Shown: positions 1 through 7,458, counted from the first letter of the stretch. The stretch: DNA of 36,885 bases from JBFMFE01 sp040752295 (GCA_040752295.1 JBFMFE010000092.1:1-36885), one strand, 5' to 3'. Translations and numbers: made by a program. The notes: generated by a model from the letters alone, not told the origin.

Positions 1-33
1 TTATTGTGGTATAATTCGTTTCACCCATAGGGT

Positions 34-97
34 GAGCCTCCTTTCAGCCTTGTTTTTGTTACATCTCTCTATGATAATCGGCTCAGGAGGCTCTTTT
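34..97 (+). terminator. Long-loop stem with T-rich tail (terminator-like)
   Basis: GAGCCTCC at 34-41 pairs perfectly with GGAGGCTC at 86-93, and an inner GCC/GGC adds to the stem. The right arm is followed directly by TTTTCTT. The arms are 44 nt apart, which is long for an intrinsic terminator, so this could instead be the 3' part of a small RNA whose gene starts before the window. The rest of 1-174 holds no gene. Its CT/CG-rich tract near 145-170 (ctccgcg units) is low-complexity. Confidence 0.3.
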
Positions 98-174
98 CTT
101 CAGGGGGGAGTGTGAATAATCCGGGTTCATTTATTCCCATCTTTCCTCCGCGCCCTCCGCGCCTCCGCGGTTAA

Positions 175-519
175 TCATTTCAACAGCAGGTTCAATCGTT
201 TCAGCGTGGTTTCAACGACATCTTCAGGGAGGCGACAGAGCAGTTCTGCCTTTCGCGCTTTCCAGTCGAGGCTTTTTGCTTGATCCGCCAGAACTACCCC
301 GGAAATCTTTAATCCCGATGGAATCGGCACTTCGAACGGATACCCTTTTACCTGATGTGTGATGGGGCACAGGATTGCAAGCCTCGTTTTTCCGTTGTAT
401 GCCGCCGGCGAGAGCACCAGCGCCGGTCGCCGTCCCGCCTGCTCATGTCCCGCCTGCGGGTTCATACTGATCCGGACAACGTCGCCCCTGTCCGGATTCC
501 AGGATTTTGCAGCTACCAT
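175..519 (-). CDS. mazF: MazF/PemK-family toxin endoribonuclease
   Basis: A 114-residue protein with the MazF/PemK fold signature. RGDVV at 11-15 is followed by a loop reading NPQAGHEQAGRRPALVLSP at 20-38, where family members carry the catalytic Arg (here R30 or R31). PITHQ contains T54, at the usual position of the catalytic Thr. Family members cleave mRNA at short sequence motifs and are neutralised by a small DNA-binding antitoxin. The start ATG lies inside ATGGTAG, so it overlaps the antitoxin stop by 7 nt and translation is probably coupled. Length is normal and both active-site positions are intact, so the toxin looks functional. The RNA target cannot be read from sequence. Confidence 0.93.
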   Translation of the reverse strand: MVAAKSWNPDRGDVVRISMNPQAGHEQAGRRPALVLSPAAYNGKTRLAILCPITHQVKGYPFEVPIPSGLKISGVVLADQAKSLDWKARKAELLCRLPEDVVETTLKRLNLLLK

Positions 520-755
520 AATTCGTTCCCCACAGGACCCTGAGTTTCAACTTCGCGGTGGATATTCTTCCGTGTGATCCCCGCCAGAAGTTGTTTCAGA
601 GTCGGCTCCGATTCGCAGATCGGTTTTATAATGATTTTTTTTCCTTTTTCGCTCAGGTCAACCACTGAACCCTTACTCAAATCCGCATTCTCCGCGAACG
701 CTTTTGGTATGCGAAGCGCGAGACTGTTTCCCCATTTCTGCACCTTTATCTTCAT
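513..755 (-). CDS. mazE: MazE/AbrB-family antitoxin
   Basis: An 80-residue protein with a SpoVT/AbrB-type DNA-binding N-terminus: KIKVQKWGNSLALRIPKAF at 2-20, then a hydrophobic strand pattern to about residue 45. Family members dimerise, bind the operon promoter, and wrap their flexible C-terminus around MazF. The reading frame is open further upstream, but GAGGAGG about 8 nt before the ATG at 755 fixes this start. The next gene downstream is mazF, overlapping by 7 nt. A palindrome over the -10 box upstream is the probable autoregulatory operator. Confidence 0.92.
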   Translation of the reverse strand: MKIKVQKWGNSLALRIPKAFAENADLSKGSVVDLSEKGKKIIIKPICESEPTLKQLLAGITRKNIHREVETQGPVGNELW

Positions 756-771
756 GTCACACCTCCTCAAA

Positions 772-815
772 ACTGTATCTACAAAGAGTATACAGTGAAG
801 GGCGTTAAAATGCAA
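772..815 (-). promoter_or_regulatory. mazEF promoter with overlapping palindromic operator
   Basis: Reading the minus strand, TTGCAT (815-810) and TATACT (792-787) are separated by exactly 17 nt, a good sigma-70-type promoter. The -10 box is overlapped by a perfect 7-bp inverted repeat, ACTGTAT/ATACAGT, with arms at 772-778 and 790-796. AbrB-type antitoxins bind such palindromes in their own promoters, so autorepression is inferred. Confidence 0.6.
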
Positions 816-849
816 GGGTATCGGGTTTTGGGTATCGGGTTTTGGGTAA
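816..849 (+). repeat. GGGTATCGGGTTTTG tandem units (left flank)
   Basis: Two and a half copies of a roughly 16-nt unit built from GGGTATCGGGTTTT, ending GGGTAAAA. Related units occur in inverted orientation at 1248-1284, so the pair brackets the four-helix-bundle gene. Confidence 0.6.
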
Positions 850-857
850 AATCCATA

Positions 858-1213
858 TTATTTTTCGAGCGATGAAATGAGTTTGCCGAGTAGTTGACCC
901 GTTTTGTCAGTTCGTCCTTGATCTCTTCTCCTTTTTCTCTGGAAATGTATTCCAAATCAATGGACAATGAAACCTGCGTTTCGAGTTCCGCGCACGAACC
1001 GAGCGCGATCCTGAGAAATTGAACGTATTCTTTTCTGTTTTTTCTGCTGTAACCCTCGGCAATGTTCGAGGGAATTGATACTGCCGCGCGTCTCATCTGG
1101 GAAACCAGACCGTATAACTCCTCTTTTGGAAATCCCTTCGTGTCCCTGTAAATTTCCAGGCACAATTCATAGGCCTTCTGATACGCAATCAACTCCTTGT
1201 AGCTTTTCAGCAT
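858..1213 (-). pseudogene. Four-helix-bundle protein (S23 / Avd-like), frameshifted
   Basis: The N-terminal 90 or so residues match the small four-helix-bundle family first seen in 23S rRNA intervening sequences, which also resembles the Avd protein of diversity-generating retroelements. Typical features are YKELIAYQKAYEL near the start, LVSQMRRAAVSIPSNIAEGYSR in the middle, and an RIALGSCAELETQV helix. After DELTK the frame breaks at an A-run (TTTT at 902-905 on the plus strand). As read, the frame continues with an atypical tail to 779, into the mazEF promoter. Adding one A restores the expected amphipathic end TGQLLGKLISSLEK and a stop at 858. This is a one-base deletion or an assembly error. 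The intact form would have about 118 residues, normal for the family. Function is unknown for stand-alone members. Confidence 0.75.
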
Positions 1214-1247
1214 CGTTCTTTTCCCCTAATCTTTTTCGTTTTTCCTC

Positions 1248-1284
1248 TTTTACCCGATACCCAAGACCCGAAACCCGAAACCCA
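1248..1284 (-). repeat. GGGTATCGGGT-type units (right flank, inverted)
   Basis: On the minus strand this reads as successive GGGTTTCGGGTTTCGGGTCTT units, then GGGTATCGGGTAAAA. It is the inverted counterpart of the units at 816-849 on the other side of the four-helix-bundle gene. Confidence 0.55.
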
Positions 1285-1289
1285 GTTTT

Positions 1290-1361
1290 TCATAAGTCCT
1301 GGGCACAGCGGAAACCGTAGTCGTCGTCCCAGTTGCTGACGAACCAGCCGCGGGAGGAGGA
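1290..1361 (-). pseudogene. C-terminal fragment of an FGE/C-type-lectin protein, DGR variable-region-like
   Basis: In one minus-strand frame the last 23 codons read SSSRGWFVSNWDDDYGFRCA followed by QDL and a TGA at 1290. RGW...GFRCA is the ending of formylglycine-generating-enzyme/sulfatase-modifying C-type-lectin folds. These folds serve as variable proteins of many diversity-generating retroelements, in which the variable residues lie just before GFR. No homologous coding sequence is visible further upstream (above about 1380), so only the 3' end remains. It sits directly upstream of an Avd-like gene, the usual target-avd order. No reverse transcriptase was found in the window. The identification rests on a short match. 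Confidence 0.45.
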
Positions 1362-1425
1362 GGGGAGAATGGGGTCTGAGCTTGAAAATTGAATTTTGGT
1401 GCACCTGTCTGCGTGCCCGTCTGCC

Positions 1426-1514
1426 GCCCTACATAAACCGCATAAAATCTTATATTTTATTATCGAGAGATGTAGGGCGCGGTCTCCGTACCGCGCCGAA
1501 AAGGGTTTTTGCGC
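1426..1514. repeat. Composite palindromic repeat (MITE/REP-like), copy 1
   Basis: GCCCTACAT (1426-1434) and ATGTAGGGC (1470-1478) form a perfect 9-bp inverted repeat. The right arm runs into GGCGCGGT-CTCCGT-ACCGCGCC, an 8-bp-stem hairpin at 1476-1497. The 39 bases at 1476-1514 recur identically at 21402-21440. The AT-rich interior (cataaaatcttatatttta) has no coding signal. Confidence 0.7.
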
Positions 1515-1560
1515 GGGATCAATGTTCGGTTAAAATGAAAGAGGCGGTAGGCGGTCGCGC

Positions 1561-1941
1561 GTGGCGAAAGACCCTGAAGAATGGCTGAAGCAGGCTGAGT
1601 ACGATATGGATACCGCCCGTGCCGTTTTCGGCGCCGGCAGGTACATACACGTTGTCTTCATGTGCCATCTTTCAATAGAAAAAACGCTCAAAGGTCTGTA
1701 CCTGAAGAAACTCAAAGAAGAACCGCCGAAAATTCATAATCTCCTGTATCTTATGGAAAAAGTCGAAATGAAACCGCCGGGAGAACTGGAGAAATTCCTG
1801 CTTGAGCTGAACGGCAGGAGCGTGCCGACGCGATATCCGGAAGACCCGAAGCGGATGATCAGGGACTACAACAAAAAGCGGACGGCTGATTTAATGGAGA
1901 AAAGCGTGAGGTTACCGCGACGGATAAAAAAACAGTACTGA
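1561..1941 (+). CDS. HEPN-domain protein
   Basis: A 126-residue all-helical HEPN protein. It starts at GTG with KDPEEWLKQAEYDMDTARAV, followed by the hallmark HLSIEKTLKGLYLKK (about 38-52), PPKIHNLLYLMEKV, and the late TRYPEDPKRMI motif. In HEPN-MNT modules the HEPN partner acts as an RNase-type toxin or NTase partner and is held inactive by the minimal nucleotidyltransferase, in studied cases by AMPylation. The C-terminal residues after about 110 (RLPRRIKKQY) fit the family less well than the rest. The MNT frame follows with a 4-nt overlap. The active site of this subgroup is poorly conserved, so activity cannot be judged. Confidence 0.85.
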   Translation: MAKDPEEWLKQAEYDMDTARAVFGAGRYIHVVFMCHLSIEKTLKGLYLKKLKEEPPKIHNLLYLMEKVEMKPPGELEKFLLELNGRSVPTRYPEDPKRMIRDYNKKRTADLMEKSVRLPRRIKKQY

Positions 1942-2273
1942 AGATCGGAAGCTATCTTGCTGAATGTCTTGAGGAACGCGGAATCAACGTTTCCAAAATA
2001 ATCCTTTTCGGTTCACACGCCCGCGACGGCGAGACCCGGGAAAGCTACGTTGACCTTGCGGTTATCTTGGCGGATTTCCACGGAAAGAGCATTTTCCGGC
2101 GCGCGGACATGCTCGGCGACGCGGAATTAAAGACCATCAGAAAATTCGCGGCGCCTCTCGATATGGTCACAATGTCCCCCGAAGACCTTGAAAGCGGAAC
2201 CTCGCTCGCGGCGGGTTTCGTGAGACAGGGAAAAGTCATATATCCGCCGCGGAAAAGGAAGCCCCGCTGTTGA
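1938..2273 (+). CDS. Minimal nucleotidyltransferase (MNT), probably degraded
   Basis: The frame encodes LFGSHARDGETRESYVDLAV, the NTase motif GS-x10-[D]x-D. The first catalytic Asp is replaced by Tyr (TAC for GAC), and the second Asp remains. The C-terminal half (about 2067-2273) is a normal MNT-like helix/strand mix ending RKRKPRC. There is no ATG, GTG or TTG between the in-frame stop at 1887 and the motif. Candidate starts are CTG at 1938, giving a CTGA overlap with the HEPN stop, or ACG at 1920, where an ancestral ATG would fit. TTG at 2067 would remove the motif. Either a rare start codon is used or this antitoxin-type partner is a pseudogene. The GSH...D spacing and position after HEPN make the family call fairly secure. 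Confidence 0.6.
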   Translation: MKIGSYLAECLEERGINVSKIILFGSHARDGETRESYVDLAVILADFHGKSIFRRADMLGDAELKTIRKFAAPLDMVTMSPEDLESGTSLAAGFVRQGKVIYPPRKRKPRC

Positions 2274-2374
2274 AACACGTCGCCGCCTCCGGTTAAAATT
2301 CTTTCAGGAACGCGTATCCCGGACCGTTCCCGCGGCGGGAATCATCCGGGCGCGCGCGCCGAAGCGGCGGGAAC

Positions 2375-3670
2375 ATGTTCACCACGGTAAACACAGGTCC
2401 CCTTCCTCCCATCATGCGCGATCCGTCCATACTGGCGGGGATCGTCCGCAGGCGCGTCCGCCGCGCCGCGCCCATGCCCGCCGGCTGGTACTACCTCCCC
2501 AGCGCCGCCACACCCGACGTTCCCGAAACCATGGAATCGCTCCAGGAGGAGATAGCGGTGGCGCGCCCGATACTCGACAACCTCCACTTCGACGTGAGCG
2601 TGTTCGCCGTCCGCGACCGGGCGCTCGATTCGATCATCGGACTCCTTTCGAAAATGCGCGCCTTTCTCGAGGAACGCCCCGTCTTCAGCCGCGCCCCGGA
2701 CGAGCTGCGCGCCGATCTCGACGCGCTCGCGGGCGAAATCAACGACGTCGCGCTCAAGACGAGATACAACGAAATCCCCCTCCTCACTCCATTCGATAAA
2801 GTCGTCGCGACCGGCGAAGCGGCGCCGCCGATGAACCGCGCCGACGTGGTCTTCGTCGCGCCGCGCACCCGCCGGATGCGGGCGGAACTCAACGCCGTCG
2901 CGAGAAACGTTCCCGAAATGGCGCTCGAACTCTCCAACAGGGGCGTCGTCTCGCGCCTCGGTCTTCTCACGTACGACAGCGCCTCCCATCCCGGCGGCGT
3001 TCACGCGTCCGTCGAAGAATTCCAGAACGAGATATACCGCCTCGCGCCCGGGACGGAAGGCGTGGAAAACGGACTCCAGGCGCTCCAGGACGCGCTCCGC
3101 CTTCCGCTGGACGGCGCCTCCGCCTGGATTTTCGTCATACTCTCCGACCTCGACGCGGCGGACGACTTCGCCGACATGCGCGCCGTCACGCTGCGGATGC
3201 TCGGCGCCGCCGGCGTCACCGTCTTCGCGCTCAGCGCAAACGATCCCTACACGCGCGTCCCCTTCGGCGTTTACAGCGAGATCACCGGCGCGACCGGCGG
3301 CGCGTACTACAACATTGACAGGACACCCTATCCCGAACTGATGCCGCTTGTCGCCGCGGACGCGGCGCGCTCGCTGATGAACCGCGGCGCGAACTGCGTC
3401 CGCGCAACGGAGCGCGAAATCCCGCTCGGTCCCGGACCCGGCGATACGCTCCGGGTCCGCCTGCCCGACTTCCGCCCGGACGCGCTGGGCATCGAAAACC
3501 TCCCGCTCGACACCGAAGAGGACTTCGTCGCCGCCGTCCGGCGCATCGTCGAGGTCATCGGTTTCGCCGTCACGGACCGCGCCGAGAAAAACGTTCTCCG
3601 CGGCTACCTCCACCGCATACTCGATTACTTTCACAACACGCGCAGTTACCAGCTCGATTTTCACTGCTGA
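2375..3670 (+). CDS. Flagellin-like protein with inserted von Willebrand A domain
   Basis: 431 residues. Residues 53-140 read like the flagellin D1 N-terminal segment: ALDSIIGLLSKMRAFLEE, then LRADLDALAGEINDVALKTR, then YNEIPLL, matching the flagellin helix pair and the NxxxLL turn. Residues 345-425 read like the flagellin C-terminal D1: EIPLGPGPGDTLRVRLPDF, ALGIENLPLDTEEDF, and a long helix to YLHRILDYFHNT. Between them (about 155-340) is a Rossmann-like VWA domain: ADVVFV, GVENGLQALQDAL, WIFVILSDLD, VTVFALSAND, SEITGATGGAYY. The MIDAS DxSxS is lost (PRTRR at 163-167). The terminal D0 helices are weak (prolines near 10-50) or missing (about 40 residues short at the C-terminus), so polymerisation into a filament is doubtful. 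No flagellar genes are nearby. Start ATG 2375 has only a weak GGCGGGAA upstream. A 451-residue antisense frame was rejected. Function unknown. Confidence 0.7.
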   Translation: MFTTVNTGPLPPIMRDPSILAGIVRRRVRRAAPMPAGWYYLPSAATPDVPETMESLQEEIAVARPILDNLHFDVSVFAVRDRALDSIIGLLSKMRAFLEERPVFSRAPDELRADLDALAGEINDVALKTRYNEIPLLTPFDKVVATGEAAPPMNRADVVFVAPRTRRMRAELNAVARNVPEMALELSNRGVVSRLGLLTYDSASHPGGVHASVEEFQNEIYRLAPGTEGVENGLQALQDALRLPLDGASAWIFVILSDLDAADDFADMRAVTLRMLGAAGVTVFALSANDPYTRVPFGVYSEITGATGGAYYNIDRTPYPELMPLVAADAARSLMNRGANCVRATEREIPLGPGPGDTLRVRLPDFRPDALGIENLPLDTEEDFVAAVRRIVEVIGFAVTDRAEKNVLRGYLHRILDYFHNTRSYQLDFHC

Positions 3671-3812
3671 CGCCGCCGCGCAGCCGCGTCGGTCCATGCG
3701 TCGCGGCGGCCGGACCTGAACTCAGACCGCGGCGCCCGCCCCGCCGGCGCGCGATTTTTCCATGCCGATACACCGCGCTATCGGAATCCCCTATACTTAA
3801 ACGGGGCTGAAA

Positions 3813-6050
3813 GTGCGCTTCAGGGACTGCGAGCTCGACCCGTTTCAGGAAGAAGCCGTTCGCGCGATAGACGATGGACGCTCCGTCATCGTCGCGGCGC
3901 CCACGGGCGCCGGCAAGACGCTCGTCGCCGAGTACGCCATCGAAAAACACATCGCCGCCGGGCACAGGATCATCTACACCGCACCCATCAAGGCGCTCAG
4001 CAACCAGAAGTTCCGCGACTTTTCACGCAGCCACCCGGGGAAAATCGGGATCATGACCGGCGACGTCATCATCAACCCCGAAGCGCCGGTCCTCATAATG
4101 ACCACCGAAATCTTCCGAAACATAATCTTCGATTCCGACGGGGAGCGCCTCAGGGACGTCCGCTACGTCATATTCGACGAGATTCACTACATTGACGACG
4201 TCGAGCGCGGCACCGTCTGGGAAGAATGCATCATATTCGCGCCGCCCCACATCTCCTTCATCTGCCTCAGCGCCACCATCCCCAACATCGCCGACTTCGC
4301 CGACTGGATATCCTCCGTCAGAAACCAGCCAGTGGTGAAAGTCACCGAAACACGCCGCCCGGTGCCCCTCAAAACGTTTATCTTCGTCCCGCGCCACGGC
4401 ATCCGCAAACTGGAGTCTCTCAGGGAACTCAAAGAGCCGCGCCGCCCGGGCGCACGGGGAAAACCCAGAGTTGATTCCTCCGAACTCATACGCAGACTGC
4501 GTGACAACGACCAGTTTCCCTCCCTCTACTTCATGTTCAGCCGCGCCGGGTGCAGGGAAAACGCGCTCAAGTACGCCGAGCTCCGCCTCCTCAACAGGCA
4601 GGAGCGCGACGCGGCGCTCTCGACCTTCGACGACCTGTGCCGCCAGTTCGACATACTCAAAAGCCCCGGCGTCGAATCCATGAGGCGCCTCGTCGGCGCC
4701 GGCGTCGCCTACCACCACGCCGGTCTCCTCCCCGCTCTCAAGGAAGTTCTCGAACGCCTCTACACGCTCGGACTCATCAAGCTGCTCTTCACCACCGAGA
4801 CCTTCGCCGTCGGCATAAACATGCCCGCGAGATCGGTCGTCTTCGACAGCCTCCTGAAATTCGACGGCGTGAGCCTCCGCCCCATGACCTCGCGCGAGTT
4901 CAACCAGATGGCTGGCAGGGCGGGACGCAGGGGGATTGACTCCGTCGGCTTCGCCTACCCCATCGTCGTTCCGGGCGACTTCCAGTACGAAAACGTCGCA
5001 CACACCATATCGAACGACGTCGAAAGGATCGAAAGCCAGTTCCGGCTCTCCTACAGCAGCATTCTCAACCTCTACGCCGCCCACGGCGCGAAAATCTACG
5101 AGGTCTGCGAGAAAAGCTTCAGCAATTACACCGCGGCCACACAGGTCCACTCCATCCGAGCGCGCATCCGCGGAACGGAAGACGCCCTGAAGGAACTCCT
5201 CGACACCCCCTGCCATCACGGCGACTTCAAGCGCATCATGGAGTATCTCGAAACGAAAAAAAAGCTCCAGCCCCTCCGCCATCACCCAGCCGCGCGCGGC
5301 GGCGGCGGCTGGAGGGCGAGGGAACTCGAACGACTCACCGCGCAGCTCGAAGCCTCCGAATGCCACCGATGCCGCAGAAAAAACGCCTGCCGCAAAGCCG
5401 CCCGCGAGATCATCCGCCTCGAACGCGAACGCCGCGACCTCGAAAAACTCGTCCGCGATACCATGAACTTCCAGAAAAACGCGCTCACGCGCAAACTCGA
5501 TTTCCTGCGCCGCATGGGCTACGTCGCCGACGCCGGACTACTGCCCCGCGGCGAAACCGCCGCCCAAATCTACGGCTACGAAATCCAGTTCACCGAACTG
5601 TACTTCGACGGTTTCTTCGAAGACCTCTCGGCTGAGGAAATCAACGTCGTCGCCAACGCCGTCGTGAACGAGTCCCGCCGCACCGCCTCATTCCGCAGGA
5701 TCGCCGACAAGAGAATCCGGCGTCACCTCGCCCTCGCGGCGCGCGCCGTCGCCGCCGTCAGAAAAAGCGAGCAGGAGGCCGGCATACTCGACCCCGTGAA
5801 ACCGCTCGACTTCGTGATGACCGGCGCCATTCTTGAATGGAGCCGCGGCTGCGACTTCGAAACACTCAAGGGGTTCGTCACCGAGGACGACGGCGACATC
5901 GTCCGCTCCTTCCGCCTCACGGTGGATTTCCTCAGGCAGATGCGGCGCGCCGTCCCCGACCAGGGATTTCAGGAGAAACTCTCCAAATCCATAAGCCTCA
6001 TATACCGCGGCGTCGTTGACGCCGAAGCCCAGCTCAACACGCAGATCTGA
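3813..6050 (+). CDS. Ski2/HelY-like DEAD/DEAH-box RNA helicase with DSHCT domain
   Basis: 745 residues starting at GTG behind ACGGGG. Motif I APTGAGKT at 29-36, motif II DEIH at 122-125, motif III SAT at 153-155, and motif VI QMAGRAGRRG at about 365-374 define a superfamily-2 helicase of the Ski2/Mtr4/HelY group. The C-terminal third carries a Cys cluster (ECHRCRRKNACRKA, about 520), a charged helical hairpin, and a DSHCT-type domain (RRMGYVADAGLL...LYFDGFFEDLSAEEI). Relatives unwind structured RNA in processing or decay, and the role here is inferred. The protein is shorter than actinobacterial HelY (about 900). A TATACT at 3792-3797 could be a -10 box, but no convincing -35 is seen. It is convergent with rdgB. 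Confidence 0.9.
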   Translation: MRFRDCELDPFQEEAVRAIDDGRSVIVAAPTGAGKTLVAEYAIEKHIAAGHRIIYTAPIKALSNQKFRDFSRSHPGKIGIMTGDVIINPEAPVLIMTTEIFRNIIFDSDGERLRDVRYVIFDEIHYIDDVERGTVWEECIIFAPPHISFICLSATIPNIADFADWISSVRNQPVVKVTETRRPVPLKTFIFVPRHGIRKLESLRELKEPRRPGARGKPRVDSSELIRRLRDNDQFPSLYFMFSRAGCRENALKYAELRLLNRQERDAALSTFDDLCRQFDILKSPGVESMRRLVGAGVAYHHAGLLPALKEVLERLYTLGLIKLLFTTETFAVGINMPARSVVFDSLLKFDGVSLRPMTSREFNQMAGRAGRRGIDSVGFAYPIVVPGDFQYENVAHTISNDVERIESQFRLSYSSILNLYAAHGAKIYEVCEKSFSNYTAATQVHSIRARIRGTEDALKELLDTPCHHGDFKRIMEYLETKKKLQPLRHHPAARGGGGWRARELERLTAQLEASECHRCRRKNACRKAAREIIRLERERRDLEKLVRDTMNFQKNALTRKLDFLRRMGYVADAGLLPRGETAAQIYGYEIQFTELYFDGFFEDLSAEEINVVANAVVNESRRTASFRRIADKRIRRHLALAARAVAAVRKSEQEAGILDPVKPLDFVMTGAILEWSRGCDFETLKGFVTEDDGDIVRSFRLTVDFLRQMRRAVPDQGFQEKLSKSISLIYRGVVDAEAQLNTQI

Positions 6051-6182
6051 TCCCCGCCGCCCGCAGGCATGGAACCGCCGGCGGAACGATCTGAAATGAA
6101 ATGGTTGAGCCGGAGCGCGTCATACGGCAGCGACCAGCCACGACCGCGTTTCCGCCTCCTGCGGCGGACGCACTCCCCCCGT

Positions 6183-6794
6183 TCACTCCCTCCCTCCCGG
6201 CGCCCCGCCGGCGCGGAGAAGCCATTCGCGCACCTTCCCGAACGCCTCCCCCCGGTGGCTGACCCCGTCCTTCGCCTCAGCCGTAAGCTCCGCTATCGTC
6301 TTCCCGTACCGCGGAACGAAAAAAACGGGATCGTACCCGAAACCGTTGCTCCCCGCCGGACTGAACGCTATCGTCCCGCGGCACTCGCCCATGAACGTCT
6401 TCAGCGTCCCGTCCGGGAACACGACGGCGGCGACGCACACGAACCGCGCGCCGCGTCCTTCCGCGGGCGTCCCCTCTAATTCCCTCAACAGCAGCGCGCA
6501 CCGCTCCTCGTCCGACAGCCCGTGTCCCCCGTACCTCGCCGACATCACGCCGGGGCGCCCGCCGAGCGCGTCCACCTCCAGCCCGGAGTCGTCCGCCGCC
6601 ACTATTCCGCCCGTCACGCCTGCGGTCCTGCGCGCCTTCATCTCCGCGTTCTCGAGATACGTCGCCCCCGTCTCCACCGCGTCGAGGTCGGGTATCGAGG
6701 CGATTTCCGTATGGCTTCTGCACACGATCGGCGCCATTATACGCGCGATCTCCCTCAGCTTCCCGGCGTTCCTCGTTGCGATGACGATTTCCAT
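6183..6794 (-). CDS. rdgB: Non-canonical purine NTP pyrophosphatase (RdgB/HAM1)
   Basis: 203 residues, the usual family length. ATRNAGKLREI at 6-16 is the substrate-binding start motif. DDSGLEVDALGGRPGVMSARY holds the catalytic acidic residues. GFGYDPVFFVP and SHRGEAFGK complete the signature. The enzyme hydrolyses ITP, dITP and XTP to monophosphates plus pyrophosphate, keeping deaminated purines out of nucleic acids, and acts in the cytoplasm. It is alone on its strand here. The 130 bases between it and the convergent helicase hold no gene. Confidence 0.96.
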   Translation of the reverse strand: MEIVIATRNAGKLREIARIMAPIVCRSHTEIASIPDLDAVETGATYLENAEMKARRTAGVTGGIVAADDSGLEVDALGGRPGVMSARYGGHGLSDEERCALLLRELEGTPAEGRGARFVCVAAVVFPDGTLKTFMGECRGTIAFSPAGSNGFGYDPVFFVPRYGKTIAELTAEAKDGVSHRGEAFGKVREWLLRAGGAPGGRE

Positions 6795-6824
6795 GCCCTT
6801 CCGGATTTTTATCCTCTATGAGGT

Positions 6825-6878
6825 CATTTGACCCCCGGTGAGAGGATTATATGATTTCGACCGGGGGTGAGGCAAATG
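6825..6878. repeat. Imperfect inverted repeat upstream of rdgB
   Basis: CATTTG-ACCCCCGGT (6825-6839) is mirrored by ACCGGGGGT (6860-6868) and CAAATG (6873-6878), with a 4-nt bulge and a 20-nt AT-rich loop. It lies about 30 nt upstream of the rdgB start on the minus strand. It could be an operator or a bidirectional stem. No T-run follows on either side. Confidence 0.4.
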
Positions 6879-7458
6879 AGCGGCGAGGCAGGCTTCAAGC
6901 GTCTTGAAGGCATGGCGCGGCAGGGGCTGTTCGCCACATTTCTTCATTCCATTTTCAATCTGCCCCCATGCCCTGCGCCTTTATTCCACATTCAACGCCC
7001 GACCCCGATTTCGCATGGGGAGGCCAAAACGCAACACGCCTCCGCCGCGCCGCGCGCATAACAACCGGCAGCGGACCGGCGTGCAGGCGCTCGGCTGGTG
7101 CATCATAAAGGTGCGAACGCCGTACGCGCTGCCGCGCCGCGAAAAAAAGCGGGGGCGCAAACGCAAAAGAGGGCGAAGAGGCGAAGCCGGAGCCGGTTCA
7201 TTCCCCGTTCCCAGGTCACTCGGCGCCGCCCTCGGCGTCACACCCGCGCTCTGTGAGGAAGCCACCCTGCCGCATTGAACAACACCTTCGACGATGCCGC
7301 CGACTCCTTCGCCCGCCGCGACATTCCCATCAGCGCGCGTATGGTATATACTATTGAGGAACGTCCGAATGAAACCGTAATCAGTATCCTCAACGTTGCT
7401 GCCTTGATGTGATTTATACGGGTTAAGCGCCGCGGCTGGGGGGCGGTTCGTGGGGCGT
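6879..7458. other. Intergenic region without a supported gene
   Basis: About 580 bases between the rdgB upstream region and the GT20 gene promoter. Open frames exist on both strands, but their translations are Arg/Pro-rich or lack family features and there are no ribosome sites. A short near-palindrome (atggtatatactat, about 7341-7354) is the only other structure noticed. Confidence 0.4.

Noticed and set aside
1..1600. Reverse transcriptase for the DGR-like remnant
   Set aside because: No frame in the window shows the YxDD-type (DGR: xSQ, YADD) motif set, so a complete DGR is not claimed.
2342..3697. 451-codon frame on the minus strand
   Set aside because: Antisense to the flagellin/VWA-like gene; the translation is Arg/Asp/Val-rich with no domain pattern. 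High GC makes long antisense frames common here.
6904..7278. 124-codon plus-strand frame
   Set aside because: Basic, low-complexity translation and no ribosome site.
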